Notes: generated from the letters alone by a model not told the origin. A DNA stretch of 64,000 nt from Sinobaca qinghaiensis (GCF_003610495.1 NZ_RAPK01000008.1:83296-147295); one strand, 5' to 3'. Shown: positions 51,700 to 62,057, numbered from the stretch's first letter. Program-made: numbers and translations.

Positions 51700-53663
51700 T
51701 ATTTGCTATCCTCCCCTCTGGCTGCCTGCTCTATTTCGTGAATTTCTTTAGTAGAGACATGGAACCCTTCATTGTAGTCAAACGAGCGGATACCCATGAC
51801 GATAAAGAACATAATCAAACCTGGAATCGCCATCCAGAACCATTCCCAGACAAGTCCGAAACTTGCAATAAACAGAGCAAGCATCATAAAGAAAGGAAGG
51901 CCGGAGTTGCTTGGCATGTGTATTTCTTCCACTTTTGATTTGTCATAGGTGGTTTCGCCTTTATCTTTCATTCCTACATAAGCATCTTTGCTGTCAAACT
52001 CAGGAAGAGTAGCGAAATTATAGAATGGGATTGGTGTGGCAGTAGCCCAGTCCAATGTTCTTCCCACTCCCCATGAGTCGCCCTGTGTTTCGCGCTCTGC
52101 ATAACGGAAGCTGTAGTAGATGCTGTAAACAAATACAGCAAATCCGGCTGCCATCATAAAGGCGCCCGCTGTAGCCGTTAAGCTGAGCGGCATCCATTCT
52201 GGTTCGATCGTATACGTACGTCTTGGCATTCCTGCAAATCCGAGGAAATACATTGGAAGGAAACAGACGTTAAAGCCGATCATAAACAACCAGAAGAATA
52301 TTTTTCCGAGTTTTTCATTCAACTTGTGTCCAAACATTTTTGGATACCAGAAAATCAAACCAGAGAAACATCCAAATACGGTACCTGCGATAAGCACATA
52401 GTGAAAGTGAGCTACGAGGAAGTACGTATTGTGGTACTGGTAGTCTGCTGCGGCCATCGCAAGCATAACCCCTGTTACCCCGCCGATAACGAAGTTAGGG
52501 ATAAAGGCAAGCGCCCACAGCATCGGTGTTTCAAACGTAATTCTGCCCCGGTACATCGTGCCGAGCCAATTGAATATCTTAACCCCGGTCGGTACGGCAA
52601 TAAGCATTGTCGTAATCGAGAAGAAGGAGTTTACTCCGCCGCCGGCACCCATTGTAAAGAAATGGTGAACCCATACGAGGAAGCTTAAAAGTGCGATAAT
52701 AACCATTGCGTATACCATGGCTTTGTAGCCAAACAGTTGTTTTCTGGCAAAAGTGGAGATAACTTCGGAGAAAATACCAAATGCCGGCAGAATAACGATA
52801 TATACTTCCGGGTGTCCCCAAAGCCAGAACAGGTTGGCCCACATCATCGGCATACCTTCACCGGCAAGCGTAAAGAGCTTGGCTCCGAATATCCGGTCGA
52901 GCGTCATTAAAGCAAGAGCTACAGTAAGAATTGGGAAGGCAAACACGATGATAAGAGCTGTAATAAGCGTCGACCACGTAAAAATCGGCAGCCTCATCAT
53001 TGTAATACCTGGAGCCCTCATCTTAAGAATCGTGACGATGAAGTTAATACCGGTTCCCAGCGTACCAATACCTGAAAGCTGAAGACCCAGTAAATAGTAG
53101 TTAATTGCCGGCCCGGGGTTTAGTTCCGCCCCGGCCATCGGAGCATAGTTGGTCCAGCCGGCGTCCGGCGATCCCCCGATAATAAAGGAGATATTAAAGA
53201 GAGCAAGTCCAAAAGCAAAAGACCAGAAGCTCAAGTTGTTAAAGAAAGGAAACGCTACGTCCCGCGCCCCAATCTGCAGTGGCACTGCAAAGTTCATCAG
53301 GCCGATTAAGAACGGCATTGCCATGAAGATAATCATGATGGTTCCGTGTGTTGTGAAGATTTCGTTATAGTGCTGTGAATCCAGGAACGTCATTCCCGGA
53401 AGTGAAGTCTGTATCCGCATCATCATCGCATCTATACCACCGCGGACAAACATGACGATGGCTGCAATAATATACATAATCCCTATCTTTTTATGGTCAA
53501 CAGAGGTGATATACTCTCTCCAGAGCCATCCCCATGCCTTGAAGTAGGTGAGTACAGCGATGACCGTTATAGAGCCGAGTGCAATAGAGACCATTGCGCC
53601 ATATATAAGCGGCTGTCCTGTTACAAGAAATTCACCAAAGAAAAAGTCTAAAAACGCCTCCAA
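51699..53663 (-). CDS. qoxB: Cytochrome aa3 quinol oxidase subunit I
   Basis: Catalytic heme-copper subunit, 654 residues, 14 or so helices. The heme and CuB ligands are visible: His in [15 protein letters not shown], the CuB His and cross-linked Tyr in [15 protein letters not shown], the His pair in [10 protein letters not shown], and the last two in [14 protein letters not shown]. It reduces O2 to water with quinol electrons and pumps protons. TTG start after AGGTGAG. Confidence 0.96.
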   Translation of the reverse strand: MEAFLDFFFGEFLVTGQPLIYGAMVSIALGSITVIAVLTYFKAWGWLWREYITSVDHKKIGIMYIIAAIVMFVRGGIDAMMMRIQTSLPGMTFLDSQHYNEIFTTHGTIMIIFMAMPFLIGLMNFAVPLQIGARDVAFPFFNNLSFWSFAFGLALFNISFIIGGSPDAGWTNYAPMAGAELNPGPAINYYLLGLQLSGIGTLGTGINFIVTILKMRAPGITMMRLPIFTWSTLITALIIVFAFPILTVALALMTLDRIFGAKLFTLAGEGMPMMWANLFWLWGHPEVYIVILPAFGIFSEVISTFARKQLFGYKAMVYAMVIIALLSFLVWVHHFFTMGAGGGVNSFFSITTMLIAVPTGVKIFNWLGTMYRGRITFETPMLWALAFIPNFVIGGVTGVMLAMAAADYQYHNTYFLVAHFHYVLIAGTVFGCFSGLIFWYPKMFGHKLNEKLGKIFFWLFMIGFNVCFLPMYFLGFAGMPRRTYTIEPEWMPLSLTATAGAFMMAAGFAVFVYSIYYSFRYAERETQGDSWGVGRTLDWATATPIPFYNFATLPEFDSKDAYVGMKDKGETTYDKSKVEEIHMPSNSGLPFFMMLALFIASFGLVWEWFWMAIPGLIMFFIVMGIRSFDYNEGFHVSTKEIHEIEQAARGEDSK

Positions 53664-53693
53664 ATTATCTCACCTGCTTTCTATTAAAACGTG

Positions 53694-54638
53694 CTATTCG
53701 TCCCATATTTCACGACCACCCTGGAGGTGAAGCTTTTCTCCAAGTTCTCCGCCATGCTGATCTACGATGTATTCTCTTCCTTCATTTGTTCCATGGTCTA
53801 CATAGTCCAGATGAGTAGAGGAATACTCGGAGTTAGCGGCAAGTCCGGGGGTAAGCATTTCTACATAAGCTTCTTCTGTAAGCTCAGGAGCTGATTCCTG
53901 TACTTCGGTTACCCATGCATTGTAGTCATCTTCATTCTGCGCGATAACTTCAAATGTATGACCCGCAAAACCGGAACCGTTGTAGTTGGCGTTGCGCCCT
54001 GCATACTCACCTTCGTTATCCGCCTGAAGATATAACGTGTTTTCCATACCGGCCATGTTATATTTCTGGCCGCCGAGAGCAGGAATCCAAAGAGCAGTCA
54101 TCGAATCTGCTGAAGAAAGTTTGAATTCAATCGCCCGGTCTGTTGGTATGTGTAAATAGTTAACTGTTTCTATATTCTCTTCCGGATAGCTGAAGAACCA
54201 TTTATAGTTCGCCGTAGTAGCGTGAACAACAAGAGGCTCTGTATCGGCTGAAACTTCCGGAGGATTCTCCAATTCAAAAATCGTTGTTACGGTAGGGATA
54301 GACAGTACCGTTACAATAATGAGGGGAATAACCGTCCAGATTACTTCAAGCTTGTTGTTGCCGTGGTGCGTTGGATCGTAATTATCATTACCTTCCTTTT
54401 CAGGACGATATCTGAACTTCACAAGCATGTACGTGAAAAGTACAAATACAACAGCTACGATTCCAAGCATCATAATGATAGAAAATGTAATAAGTTCTGC
54501 CTGACTTTCTGCAACAGGGCCCTGCGGATCAAGAACGACTAAGTCCGCACAGCCGCTTAAGAATATAACAAGAGCAAATGCAGGCAGCATCAGCGTCCGC
54601 TTTGCCCGGCTTATAAATTTTCCCACCTTACCCAACAC
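53694..54638 (-). CDS. qoxA: Cytochrome aa3 quinol oxidase subunit II (lipoprotein)
   Basis: About 310 residues: lipoprotein signal (VIFLSGC lipobox near residue 29), two membrane helices, and an external cupredoxin domain. The CuA cysteine and histidine set is missing, as expected for a quinol rather than a cytochrome c oxidase; DPQGPVAESQAELI is the bacterial QoxA signature. Start unresolved: AAGGAG overlaps a GTG at 54638, a TTG follows at 54635 and a GTG at 54626 has long spacing. Confidence 0.93.
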   Translation of the reverse strand: MLGKVGKFISRAKRTLMLPAFALVIFLSGCADLVVLDPQGPVAESQAELITFSIIMMLGIVAVVFVLFTYMLVKFRYRPEKEGNDNYDPTHHGNNKLEVIWTVIPLIIVTVLSIPTVTTIFELENPPEVSADTEPLVVHATTANYKWFFSYPEENIETVNYLHIPTDRAIEFKLSSADSMTALWIPALGGQKYNMAGMENTLYLQADNEGEYAGRNANYNGSGFAGHTFEVIAQNEDDYNAWVTEVQESAPELTEEAYVEMLTPGLAANSEYSSTHLDYVDHGTNEGREYIVDQHGGELGEKLHLQGGREIWDE

Positions 54639-54732
54639 TCCTTCCTAATAATAGTAAAACTCTGCCAGAATTACATTCTGCTCTGTCCATGGTAGCAAAT
54701 TTACGCTTCCTTTTGTTTACTTTTCATAGACT

Positions 54733-54775
54733 GTCATACAAACCTCAATTTTGTGTTTCAAATTCAACACAAAAT
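54733..54775 (-). promoter_or_regulatory. qox control region: 28-bp dyad overlapping a putative promoter
   Basis: ATTTTGTGTT and AACACAAAAT (54748-54775) form a perfect 10-bp dyad with an 8-bp centre. On the minus strand TTGAAA (54756-54761) and TATGAC (54733-54738) with a 17-nt spacer could be the promoter, the -35 inside the dyad. The spacing differs from a Rex box. The rest of the 54639-55045 gap is AT-rich with no gene. Confidence 0.5.
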
Positions 54776-55045
54776 CGACATAAAAAATTCACGGTTTCTC
54801 CTATGTAAGATTATATCCGTCTGGTTGAATTTTTTATGCGTTTTTCATTTAGTATGAAAAAGCAATATTTATAAAATTAATAATGTCATTAGACTCCTGC
54901 TGTCTGCTATACTGCCCCCTTTTTATCCGAACAGCTGTTTTATTCTTTTACATAAAATGCCTACCGTTAGTATTGTGCTACGAGTTTCAGAAAAAGTAAA
55001 GTCCCACCCTCGGTTTCAACGGGAAAAACATAAAATGTTCATGAA

Positions 55046-55969
55046 TTACTCCGGTTTTCCAAGCGCGTTCCATTTTCTCGCTTTCCAGGATGTTCTCGAT
55101 CTGGATACCGTAAAAATAATTAAACCAATCCAGACGATTATGAAGGCTGTCAGCTGCTGGAGGCTGAATGGCTCATTAAACAGAAATACGCCAAGCAAAA
55201 GCATGATCGTCGGGGCGAAATACTGTAGAAATCCAATAAGGGAAAACGAAATACGCTTGCTGCTGGCGGCAAACAAGAGCAAAGGCACGGCCGTAGCTGC
55301 CCCTGCCCCAATTAGAAGGGCATGATCTTCCCAGGAAAAACGGAAGACACCTCCCGCGTCTCCCTGAACTGCAAACAAAAACAGCAGCGCAAAAGGTACC
55401 ATAATCATCGTTTCCACTGTTAATCCGGCCCAGGCGCTGAGAGGAGTGGTTTTTTTTATCAATCCGTACAGCCCGAAACTGAGCGCCAGACCAATCGCCG
55501 CCCATGGGAAGTAGCCGTAGTAAAACGTCAGGGTAATAACTCCTCCTACTGCGAGAAAGAAAGCCAGTCCCTCCGCTTTTGTAAGTTTCTCTTTTAAAAA
55601 AGCAGTCGCCAGCACGACATTAAATAAAGGATTTATGTAGTAGCCGAGGCTTGCTTCAATAACCCTGTCACTGTTAACCGCAAAAATAAATATAAACCAG
55701 TTAATGCTTATTAAAACAGCCGCTGCCGTAATAGCCGCCGCTGATTTTTTATTTTTAAAAATCCGGATGATCTCACTGCCGACCGGCTGAATCTTTTTCA
55801 GCACGAGAAGCACGCCTCCCATAAAAATCAGGGACCAGACAATCCGGTGGGCGAGCACCTCCCCTGCCGGAACACCTCCGAGCATTTTCCAATAGAGGGG
55901 CAGAAATCCCCAAAGTAAATAAGCCAGTCCGGCAAATGCTACTCCCGCCGCCTGTTGATTTTCTCTCAT
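55046..55969 (-). CDS. rarD: RarD family EamA transporter
   Basis: 307 residues, ten helices. The pattern AGLAYLLWGFLPLYWKMLGGVPAGEVLAHRIVWS covers helices 1-2 and is specific to RarD; SLGYYINPLFNVVLA and LLFAASSKRISFSLIGFLQY follow. Function unproven (chloramphenicol-sensitivity named family). Monocistronic. Confidence 0.9.
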   Translation of the reverse strand: MRENQQAAGVAFAGLAYLLWGFLPLYWKMLGGVPAGEVLAHRIVWSLIFMGGVLLVLKKIQPVGSEIIRIFKNKKSAAAITAAAVLISINWFIFIFAVNSDRVIEASLGYYINPLFNVVLATAFLKEKLTKAEGLAFFLAVGGVITLTFYYGYFPWAAIGLALSFGLYGLIKKTTPLSAWAGLTVETMIMVPFALLFLFAVQGDAGGVFRFSWEDHALLIGAGAATAVPLLLFAASSKRISFSLIGFLQYFAPTIMLLLGVFLFNEPFSLQQLTAFIIVWIGLIIFTVSRSRTSWKARKWNALGKPE

Positions 55970-56081
55970 CTTTATTCTCTCCCGTTCTTTTTTCTATTCT
56001 ACAAGCCTATCGCAAAATAGAAAATGACGCATCTATTTTTTTCGGGAACCGAAAGAACAGATGCGCCATCTATAACCTTTT

Positions 56082-57215
56082 TTAAAATAAGCCGGCTGCA
56101 GAAGCCGCAGCCGTTTCCAGGCCAATCATGCTCATTAATCCCAGCATCATACTAATTGCAAAAAAGAGAGAAATGCCAAGCACAACCCAGGCAGACATTT
56201 CTTTTTTCATGGAATAGTACGTCAGCCAGGCAAATAAGCCGCCGACTAGTATCAGCACCAAACCCGGAAGGTGAAAGGAAAACACAGGAGAAGCCGGCCC
56301 GGCCGGGCCGCTGTCAAATAACATCGCGTACAGCGGCGAAGGACCTTCTGCTCGCAGCAGCCTTTCAATTCGCTGGGGCGTTTCCTGTTCTGTCATAAAT
56401 GCTGTCACCGCAAGAATGCTCAGCGCGGCAGCGCTCTCTGCGCGAAGCCAGGATCTGGGGCTGAAGGAAGCATCTTTTTTTAAGCGCCCCCTGATGAAAA
56501 ACGCATTAAAGACGGCAAAAAATAAAATAACTGCAAAAAGCAGATGCTTCAATAACAATGCCTGACCGTAGCTCAGTACCCAGGAGCCGGTAATCGATTC
56601 CGTTATAAGCTGGGACATAATCAGTCCGGACATTGTTACAAGCACTACGCATCCAACAGCAATAAGCGTAAACCATTCCAAAAACCCTTCCCAGTTAACA
56701 TAGCTTTTGGAAAACCAGCTGACTACAAACAACGTCCCAATCCATACGCTGACTGCCAGATAGTGCATCGTATGAGTGGTAAATCCAATCAGACTGTTAG
56801 CCGACGCAGCATGTCCTACACTCGCCTGAAAGCCGATAATTGCTGCGAGAAGCGCCATGGAAGCGAGATAAATACTCCAATGCGCGTTTTTTTTTCTGTA
56901 AAATAACGCAATCAACACAGCAAGAGCCGCCGAGGCGATCGTTAAGGAGATCCAGGCGGTTCCAATTTGAAAAGAAAAAACGACCATTTCCAATGCTTCG
57001 CTAAGCAGGCGGTCCCGGCCCGATGAAATAGACCGGGCAATATCAAGCAGAGAAGGAAATGTTAATACAGGAAGAAGCAGGGCGCTTCCCAGCACGAGCG
57101 GAAAGGGTACTTTAAGCTCCGGCCGGTTTGTTTTTGGAATCATATTCAGCAGGGCGGTTCCCATAAGAATTCCAAGCGCAACGTACAGAAGTCCGTTGCT
57201 TACAGCGATAAGCAC
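56082..57215 (-). CDS. CopD family copper-related membrane protein
   Basis: 377 residues, nine or ten helices; FTTHTMHYLAVSVWIGTLFVVSWF and the later KHLLFAVILFFAVFNAFF match CopD/YcnJ membrane domains. Proposed to move copper across the membrane with a CopC partner. GTG start directly abuts the stop of the CopC-like gene, so translation is coupled. In B. subtilis YcnJ the two modules are fused. Confidence 0.85.
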   Translation of the reverse strand: MLIAVSNGLLYVALGILMGTALLNMIPKTNRPELKVPFPLVLGSALLLPVLTFPSLLDIARSISSGRDRLLSEALEMVVFSFQIGTAWISLTIASAALAVLIALFYRKKNAHWSIYLASMALLAAIIGFQASVGHAASANSLIGFTTHTMHYLAVSVWIGTLFVVSWFSKSYVNWEGFLEWFTLIAVGCVVLVTMSGLIMSQLITESITGSWVLSYGQALLLKHLLFAVILFFAVFNAFFIRGRLKKDASFSPRSWLRAESAAALSILAVTAFMTEQETPQRIERLLRAEGPSPLYAMLFDSGPAGPASPVFSFHLPGLVLILVGGLFAWLTYYSMKKEMSAWVVLGISLFFAISMMLGLMSMIGLETAAASAAGLF

Positions 57216-57767
57216 TTACTTTTTTCTCCTGATCAAAAAGAATAAAGCTCCTGCCACAAGTACTAATAAAATGACGGTTCCTCCCAGAACCAGGGGACTG
57301 CCGGAGTCCTCTTCTTCTGTTTCAGCCGCTGCTGTCTCTTCTGTACTCTCTTCTTCCGGTGCAGCTTCCTCTTCTTCTGCACCATTTTCCTCCTGCGCTT
57401 CAGCAGCATCCTCTTCCTGATCTACTGTAAAGGCAATCGTATCCTCAATAATATGGCCGTCTTCGCTGATAATTTCAAACTCAAAGGTGTAATCCCCATT
57501 TGGAAGCGGCTCGTCTGTATTAAACGCAACTTCTTCCAACGGATCATGTGTTACTTCTCCAAGAACAGGTTCTCCTTCTTCATCGTATAAATCGGCTATG
57601 TTGTAATCCTGAATAGGAGAGTCAAAAGAAATAATGATTTCGCTTATATCTTCTTCTACCGTTTCTCCATCCTCCGGTGTGGATTCTTCCATATACGTAT
57701 GAGCCTCGGCAGAAGCCGGAAACCATAATAAAGCAAAAGCCGCAAAAGCTGTTCCAATATATTTCAT
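57216..57767 (-). CDS. CopC-domain copper protein with C-terminal membrane anchor
   Basis: 183 residues: signal peptide ending ASAEA, then mature N-terminus HTYMEESTPEDGETV, the CopC pattern whose first His can bind Cu(II); DGHIIEDTIAFTV carries the second conserved His. An acidic Glu/Ala/Ser linker of about 45 residues leads to a C-terminal helix and RRKK stop-transfer. Partner of the CopD-like protein. No CsoR-type operator recognised upstream. Confidence 0.88.
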   Translation of the reverse strand: MKYIGTAFAAFALLWFPASAEAHTYMEESTPEDGETVEEDISEIIISFDSPIQDYNIADLYDEEGEPVLGEVTHDPLEEVAFNTDEPLPNGDYTFEFEIISEDGHIIEDTIAFTVDQEEDAAEAQEENGAEEEEAAPEEESTEETAAAETEEEDSGSPLVLGGTVILLVLVAGALFFLIRRKK

Positions 57768-57858
57768 ATTACCTCTCCTTAAATTATACTCTCTTTCTTT
57801 ATAACAGAATTGGGGCGGAATGGCTGTGAATAAATAAAGACATTTAAAACAAGCTCAT

Positions 57859-57886
57859 AAAAAAGAACCCGCTTGGCACGGGCCCT
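57859..57886 (-). terminator. Terminator of htpX
   Basis: Minus strand GGGCCCG / CGGGTTC (two G-U pairs), 7-nt loop, T6. Confidence 0.7.
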
Positions 57887-57893
57887 TTTGAAT

Positions 57894-58793
57894 TTATCTT
57901 TCCTGCAGTCTTCTAATTCTTTCCTCAAGCGGCGGGTGGGAAGAAAACAGCATCGCCATAGAGGTCTTACCATTGATTTTAAGCGTCTGTACAGATCCGT
58001 GGCTGTCGTCCACCCGTTCGGAATACTGTTTCAGGGACTGTAGAGCGTGGGTCATTTTGTCGCGGCCGGCCAGATCTGCCCCTCCCCGGTCTGCGTGAAA
58101 CTCCCGGTACCTGGAGAAAGCCATTACGACGATACTTCCCAGAATGGAAAATAAAATCTGGAACACAATGATCGCCCCGAACCTCACGAACATACGAAGC
58201 GTTTCGTCTTTGACAAAATTGGCCACCACCGAAGCCACGATGCGGGCAAAGAAGATGACAAACGTATTTACTACACCCTGCAGAAGCGTCATCGTAATCA
58301 TATCGCCATTGGCGACGTGAGCCACTTCGTGGGCAATAACCCCTTCTACAGCTGTTTTATCCATCGTCTCCAGCAGTCCGCTCGATACTGCTACCAGAGA
58401 ACGCTTCTTGGAAGGACCGGTAGCAAAAGCATTCACTTCCTTCGAATTATAAATACCTACTTCCGGCATGTGCGTAAGTCCAGCATTTCTTGCCATCGTA
58501 TGAACGGTTTCCAACACCTGTTTTTCAGCCTGCGACTGAGGCTGATCCGGATCTATTACCTTCACGCCCATCGCTTTTTTAGCCATCCAGCGTGAAATCG
58601 CCAGAGATATTAAAGCACCGCCAAAACCAAACGCAGCACTAAACAGCAGTAACGCTACAAAGTTCATGCTTCCGTCCGGGCTCGTCATGCCTCCGATATT
58701 AATACCGAATAAGCTCAGAATGCCGATTACGATAGAAATTGTAGTAATAATTAAAATATTGGTAACCAATAATAGTAATATTCTTCTTCCCAT
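57894..58793 (-). CDS. htpX: Membrane zinc metalloprotease HtpX
   Basis: 299 residues: two N-terminal helices, then the gluzincin core with zinc motif [14 protein letters not shown] and downstream Glu in [16 protein letters not shown]. It degrades misfolded membrane proteins. The start is ATG 58793, after AAGGAGTGGAAGTA; an in-frame extension to 58823 reads through the ribosome site. Monocistronic. Confidence 0.94.
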   Translation of the reverse strand: MGRRILLLLVTNILIITTISIVIGILSLFGINIGGMTSPDGSMNFVALLLFSAAFGFGGALISLAISRWMAKKAMGVKVIDPDQPQSQAEKQVLETVHTMARNAGLTHMPEVGIYNSKEVNAFATGPSKKRSLVAVSSGLLETMDKTAVEGVIAHEVAHVANGDMITMTLLQGVVNTFVIFFARIVASVVANFVKDETLRMFVRFGAIIVFQILFSILGSIVVMAFSRYREFHADRGGADLAGRDKMTHALQSLKQYSERVDDSHGSVQTLKINGKTSMAMLFSSHPPLEERIRRLQER

Positions 58794-58883
58794 TACTTCC
58801 ACTCCTTTTTCTCTCTTAATCATACCTGCTTCTATTTTACGAAGCTACTGAATTATTTGTTTCACTTTCTTTGCGCTTGTTTC

Positions 58884-58908
58884 GTTTATTCTTTTTCAAA
58901 AAAGGAAT
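58884..58908 (+). promoter_or_regulatory. Possible sigma-B-like promoter of the quinone oxidoreductase gene
   Basis: GTTTAT, 13-nt spacer, AGGAAT; one mismatch in each element. Confidence 0.4.
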
Positions 58909-58974
58909 GTAAGTACGTATACGCCTGTTTACAGAAACCCGAACAGCTTTATTAACTAAAGGAGGACTCTATTA

Positions 58975-59952
58975 ATGAAAGCATTAGCACTTACGAAACC
59001 AGGAAGTATTGATCATCTGGAAATTACTGATCTCCCTGTACCTGAACCAAAGGAACAGGAAGTACGAATTAAAGTAAAAGCAGCCGGCCTTAATCCGGTG
59101 GATTATAAACTATCAGAAAACGGACTGCCTGAATGGGAATTCCCCCACATACCGGGTCTGGATGTTTCCGGCATCATTGATAATGTATCCCCCGGCTTAT
59201 CCGATTGGAAAGAGGGAGACGAAGTATACGGCCACATAAGCATGGCAGAAAACGGCGCTCTTGCTGAATACGTTACCGTCCCTGCTGAAGTACTTGCCCC
59301 GCTTCCATCGGGATGGAGTCATGAAGAAGCCGCTTCCCTTCCAACCGCCGCTCTTACTGCCTATCAGTCCCTGTACCGGAAAGTAACAGTACAGAAGGGA
59401 CAGACTATTCTTATTCAGGCCGGCGCCGGCGGAGTGGGCGGATATGCCATTCAGCTTGCCTCGCTTGCCGGTCTTCATATCATCACGACGTGTTCTCCGG
59501 AGAACAATGATTACGTAACAGAACTGGGCGCGCATAAAATCATTGATTACAAAACAGAAAATGTGACCGAAGCCATTCACAAATATACTAAGGGACGCGG
59601 CGTGGACATCGTGCTGGACACTATCGGCGAAAAAACAGCCACCGAAGCTGTCGATTTTCTTGCTTTTAACGGCCATCTTGTCTGTATCGCTTCGCTGCCG
59701 GATTTCACCCAGTACACTCCCAAAACGCTGGCTCCTTCTTTTCATGAAGTGGCACTTGGCTTTGTGTACCGGTCTGATGATCTCGAACAGCGTGCCGATC
59801 TCGGCCGCATGGCCAGGGAGCTTGGCGCCATCGCCTCGCAGGGCAAAATCAAACCGCTTCCGCTGGAAGTGGTTTCACTGGAAGAGACGGCATCTGCTCT
59901 TCACCGTATAAAAGACGGGCATGTCCGCGGTAAAATCGTAGCAGCTCTATAA
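58975..59952 (+). CDS. Zinc-independent quinone oxidoreductase / medium-chain dehydrogenase
   Basis: 325 residues of the MDR superfamily, quinone oxidoreductase branch: GroES-like half with AAGLNPVDYKLSENG and HIPGLDVSGII, Rossmann half with ILIQAGAGGVGGYAIQLA and VDIVLDTIGEKTA. The catalytic zinc ligands are absent. Probably NADPH-dependent reduction of quinones or enones. ATG after AAAGGAGGA. Confidence 0.9.
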   Translation: MKALALTKPGSIDHLEITDLPVPEPKEQEVRIKVKAAGLNPVDYKLSENGLPEWEFPHIPGLDVSGIIDNVSPGLSDWKEGDEVYGHISMAENGALAEYVTVPAEVLAPLPSGWSHEEAASLPTAALTAYQSLYRKVTVQKGQTILIQAGAGGVGGYAIQLASLAGLHIITTCSPENNDYVTELGAHKIIDYKTENVTEAIHKYTKGRGVDIVLDTIGEKTATEAVDFLAFNGHLVCIASLPDFTQYTPKTLAPSFHEVALGFVYRSDDLEQRADLGRMARELGAIASQGKIKPLPLEVVSLEETASALHRIKDGHVRGKIVAAL

Positions 59953-59956
59953 TAAG

Positions 59957-59996
59957 CAAAAGCAGAAAAACCGTCAGCGGTTTTTCTGCTTTTTTC
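59957..59996. terminator. Bidirectional terminator between the oxidoreductase and K+ channel genes
   Basis: AAAAGCAGAAAAACCG / CGGTTTTTCTGCTTTT perfect 16-bp stem with TCAG loop; contains the end of the channel gene. Confidence 0.92.
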
Positions 59997-61029
59997 TTTT
60001 ATGGATCTGATCATATGTTTTCTCACTGCAGATTACGAACAGCCGGGCATCTTCGCCAATCTTTTCATCCAGCTTCTGGTTAATGTGGAAGTCCTGTCCG
60101 TCCGATACGAGCGTAGCTCCCTCATGCAGCAGTTCTTTAAAGGCCTCCCGGTACGTGTTCCATTCCGGACGCTTTGATATTTCATACAAATCATCCCCGT
60201 AACTTTTCGAAAGGAGCTGGGATACCAGTCTTGATGTGCCGGGGCTGAAAGCTGAACGCACCGCCAGCTGGGCCACCATCTCTGAGGACAAAATAAATTC
60301 GTCAATTCGAACGTGGGTAAAGTTATGAATATTCTCGCGTTCTTTTACTTCTACAATGATATAAATAGAGTCATAGTGGCGTTCAATATTGGTCGCAATC
60401 AACAGCGTTTTTCCATCGATATAGGAAGGATCATGAATGAACTCGCCGTTTCTTGTCAGTTCGTTCGGAAATACAAATACTGCTTTCGCTTCTTTGATAT
60501 TCGCCTGATCAAGGGTTTCTTTGTGAATGGGGTTGCCTTTCACATAATGAACGCGGTCATGATGAATAGGAGCCTGCTCCAGCTGATCCACAATAACAAT
60601 GTCCACATGCTTATCTGTATGTAAAATTTCCTGGATAGCCAGTCCCGCATTTCGGCTCCAGTCGATAATCACGATATGGCCTTTTCCTTTAAAATCCAAT
60701 CTTCCACCTTCTTTTTTACGATTATACATGTAAAAATAATCGACGATTTTACTTATAACTATCGATATCAGACCGATACCTATTATATAGAGAAAAATAG
60801 CATACAGTTTTCCTCCAACTGTAACAGGAGAGTAATCACCGAACCCTACCGTTGTAACGGTTGTCATCACCCACCAGAATCCGTTAAAGGGGGACTCGAA
60901 CGTTTCCGGCTCCAAATAATAAATAAAATAGGAACTAAATAAAATTAAAAGGCCGGCACTCAAGAAAATAAATCTGCTGTTTACTTTAATGAGCCGTCCA
61001 AAAATCTGGCTGAAAAATATATGATCCAC
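59974..61029 (-). CDS. Potassium channel protein with RCK/TrkA-N domain
   Basis: 351 residues: two helices flanking the pore with selectivity filter TTVGFGDYSP near residue 65, then an RCK (TrkA-N) regulatory domain (GHIVIIDWSRNAGLAIQEIL) and a C-terminal ligand domain. The layout is that of MthK/YugO-type channels. GTG start lies very close to AAGGAG, so the true start could differ. Convergent with the oxidoreductase gene. Confidence 0.9.
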   Translation of the reverse strand: MDHIFFSQIFGRLIKVNSRFIFLSAGLLILFSSYFIYYLEPETFESPFNGFWWVMTTVTTVGFGDYSPVTVGGKLYAIFLYIIGIGLISIVISKIVDYFYMYNRKKEGGRLDFKGKGHIVIIDWSRNAGLAIQEILHTDKHVDIVIVDQLEQAPIHHDRVHYVKGNPIHKETLDQANIKEAKAVFVFPNELTRNGEFIHDPSYIDGKTLLIATNIERHYDSIYIIVEVKERENIHNFTHVRIDEFILSSEMVAQLAVRSAFSPGTSRLVSQLLSKSYGDDLYEISKRPEWNTYREAFKELLHEGATLVSDGQDFHINQKLDEKIGEDARLFVICSEKTYDQIHKRKKQKNR

Positions 61030-61117
61030 TCCTTTTCTTTTTTAACTAAATTATAGCATAATCCTTTTAACCGGCAGGCGCTGCTTCTTATATCCCTATA
61101 AACTGGAGGACTAATGA

Positions 61118-62005
61118 ATGAAACGATTTTTTTCCATCTTAACTATTTTACTGGCGGTGATTATTGTGGCAATTACGCCTCAGCAGCATGTGAACGCAAA
61201 TGGTGATTATTTATCCACCTGGCTGTGGGACACAAATAGAATGCTTTCCGAACCCGATCGGATTCTTACTTTTCTTGAATCCAAAGAAGCCGAAGCCGTC
61301 TATCTGCAGATTGATCGAAATATCCCATCCTCCTCCTACCGCAGCTTTATTCAAAGAGCAGGCGAGCGCGGGATAGCGGTGCATGCCCTGGACGGTGCCT
61401 CTGACTGGGGCGAGCGGTACAGCGGCAAAACGCCGCCGCCTGTATTTTCCTGGCTGAACACCTACCAGAACAGTGCAGCACCTTCAGAAAAATTTGCGGC
61501 TGTTCATCTTGATGTAGAACCTTACCTTCATTCGAGCTGGAACACCGACTACAAGAAAAGCGTATTTAATTATCAAAAGTTGATGATAAACAGCACAAAA
61601 GCCGCCAACGATATGGGGCTGCCTCTTTTTGCCGATATGCCTTTCTGGTTTGATGAAAGAACCTATAATAACAAAATCGGAAAAGGCAATCTGGCGGAAT
61701 GGATCATCAAGCAGGCGGACGGTGTTAATATTATGGCCTACCGGGACAAAGCAGACGGACCCAATGGCATTACTGCTCTGGTTTCAAATGAGATGAATTG
61801 GGGGAATGTATATGCAACGCCTGTAACCATCGGAGTAGAAACGATGAACCTCGGTTCATCTGAATCTTTTACTACTTTTTATGAAGAAGGCGAAACATAT
61901 ATGCAGGCAGAATTGGAAAAGGTACGCTCCGCCTACAGCGGCTACCGGAGCTTTAACGGCTTTTCCATGCACCATACGTATTCGTGGATTGATATGAAAC
62001 CATAA
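61118..62005 (+). CDS. Secreted TIM-barrel-like protein of unknown function
   Basis: 295 residues with a signal peptide (ILTILLAVIIVAITPQQHVNA, cleavage near residue 28). The mature part alternates strands and helices like a glycosidase barrel: EAVYLQIDRNIPSS, AAVHLDVEPYLHSSW with Asp132 and Glu134 at a strand end, PLFADMPFWFDER, GVNIMAYRDKADGP. DxE at this place is typical of hydrolytic barrels, but I cannot name a family. ATG after ACTGGAGGA; own terminator. Confidence 0.7.
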   Translation: MKRFFSILTILLAVIIVAITPQQHVNANGDYLSTWLWDTNRMLSEPDRILTFLESKEAEAVYLQIDRNIPSSSYRSFIQRAGERGIAVHALDGASDWGERYSGKTPPPVFSWLNTYQNSAAPSEKFAAVHLDVEPYLHSSWNTDYKKSVFNYQKLMINSTKAANDMGLPLFADMPFWFDERTYNNKIGKGNLAEWIIKQADGVNIMAYRDKADGPNGITALVSNEMNWGNVYATPVTIGVETMNLGSSESFTTFYEEGETYMQAELEKVRSAYSGYRSFNGFSMHHTYSWIDMKP

Positions 62006-62025
62006 TACAAAAGGACAGCATCTTA

Positions 62026-62057
62026 CAAAAATGCCTGTAATCGGGCATTTTTTTTGT
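62026..62057 (+). terminator. Terminator of the secreted protein gene
   Basis: AAAATGCCTG / CGGGCATTTT (one G-U), loop TAAT-type, T8. Confidence 0.88.

Noticed and set aside
54748..54775. Rex operator before qoxA
   Set aside because: The Rex consensus has 8 bp between TTGTG and CACAA; here there are 12.
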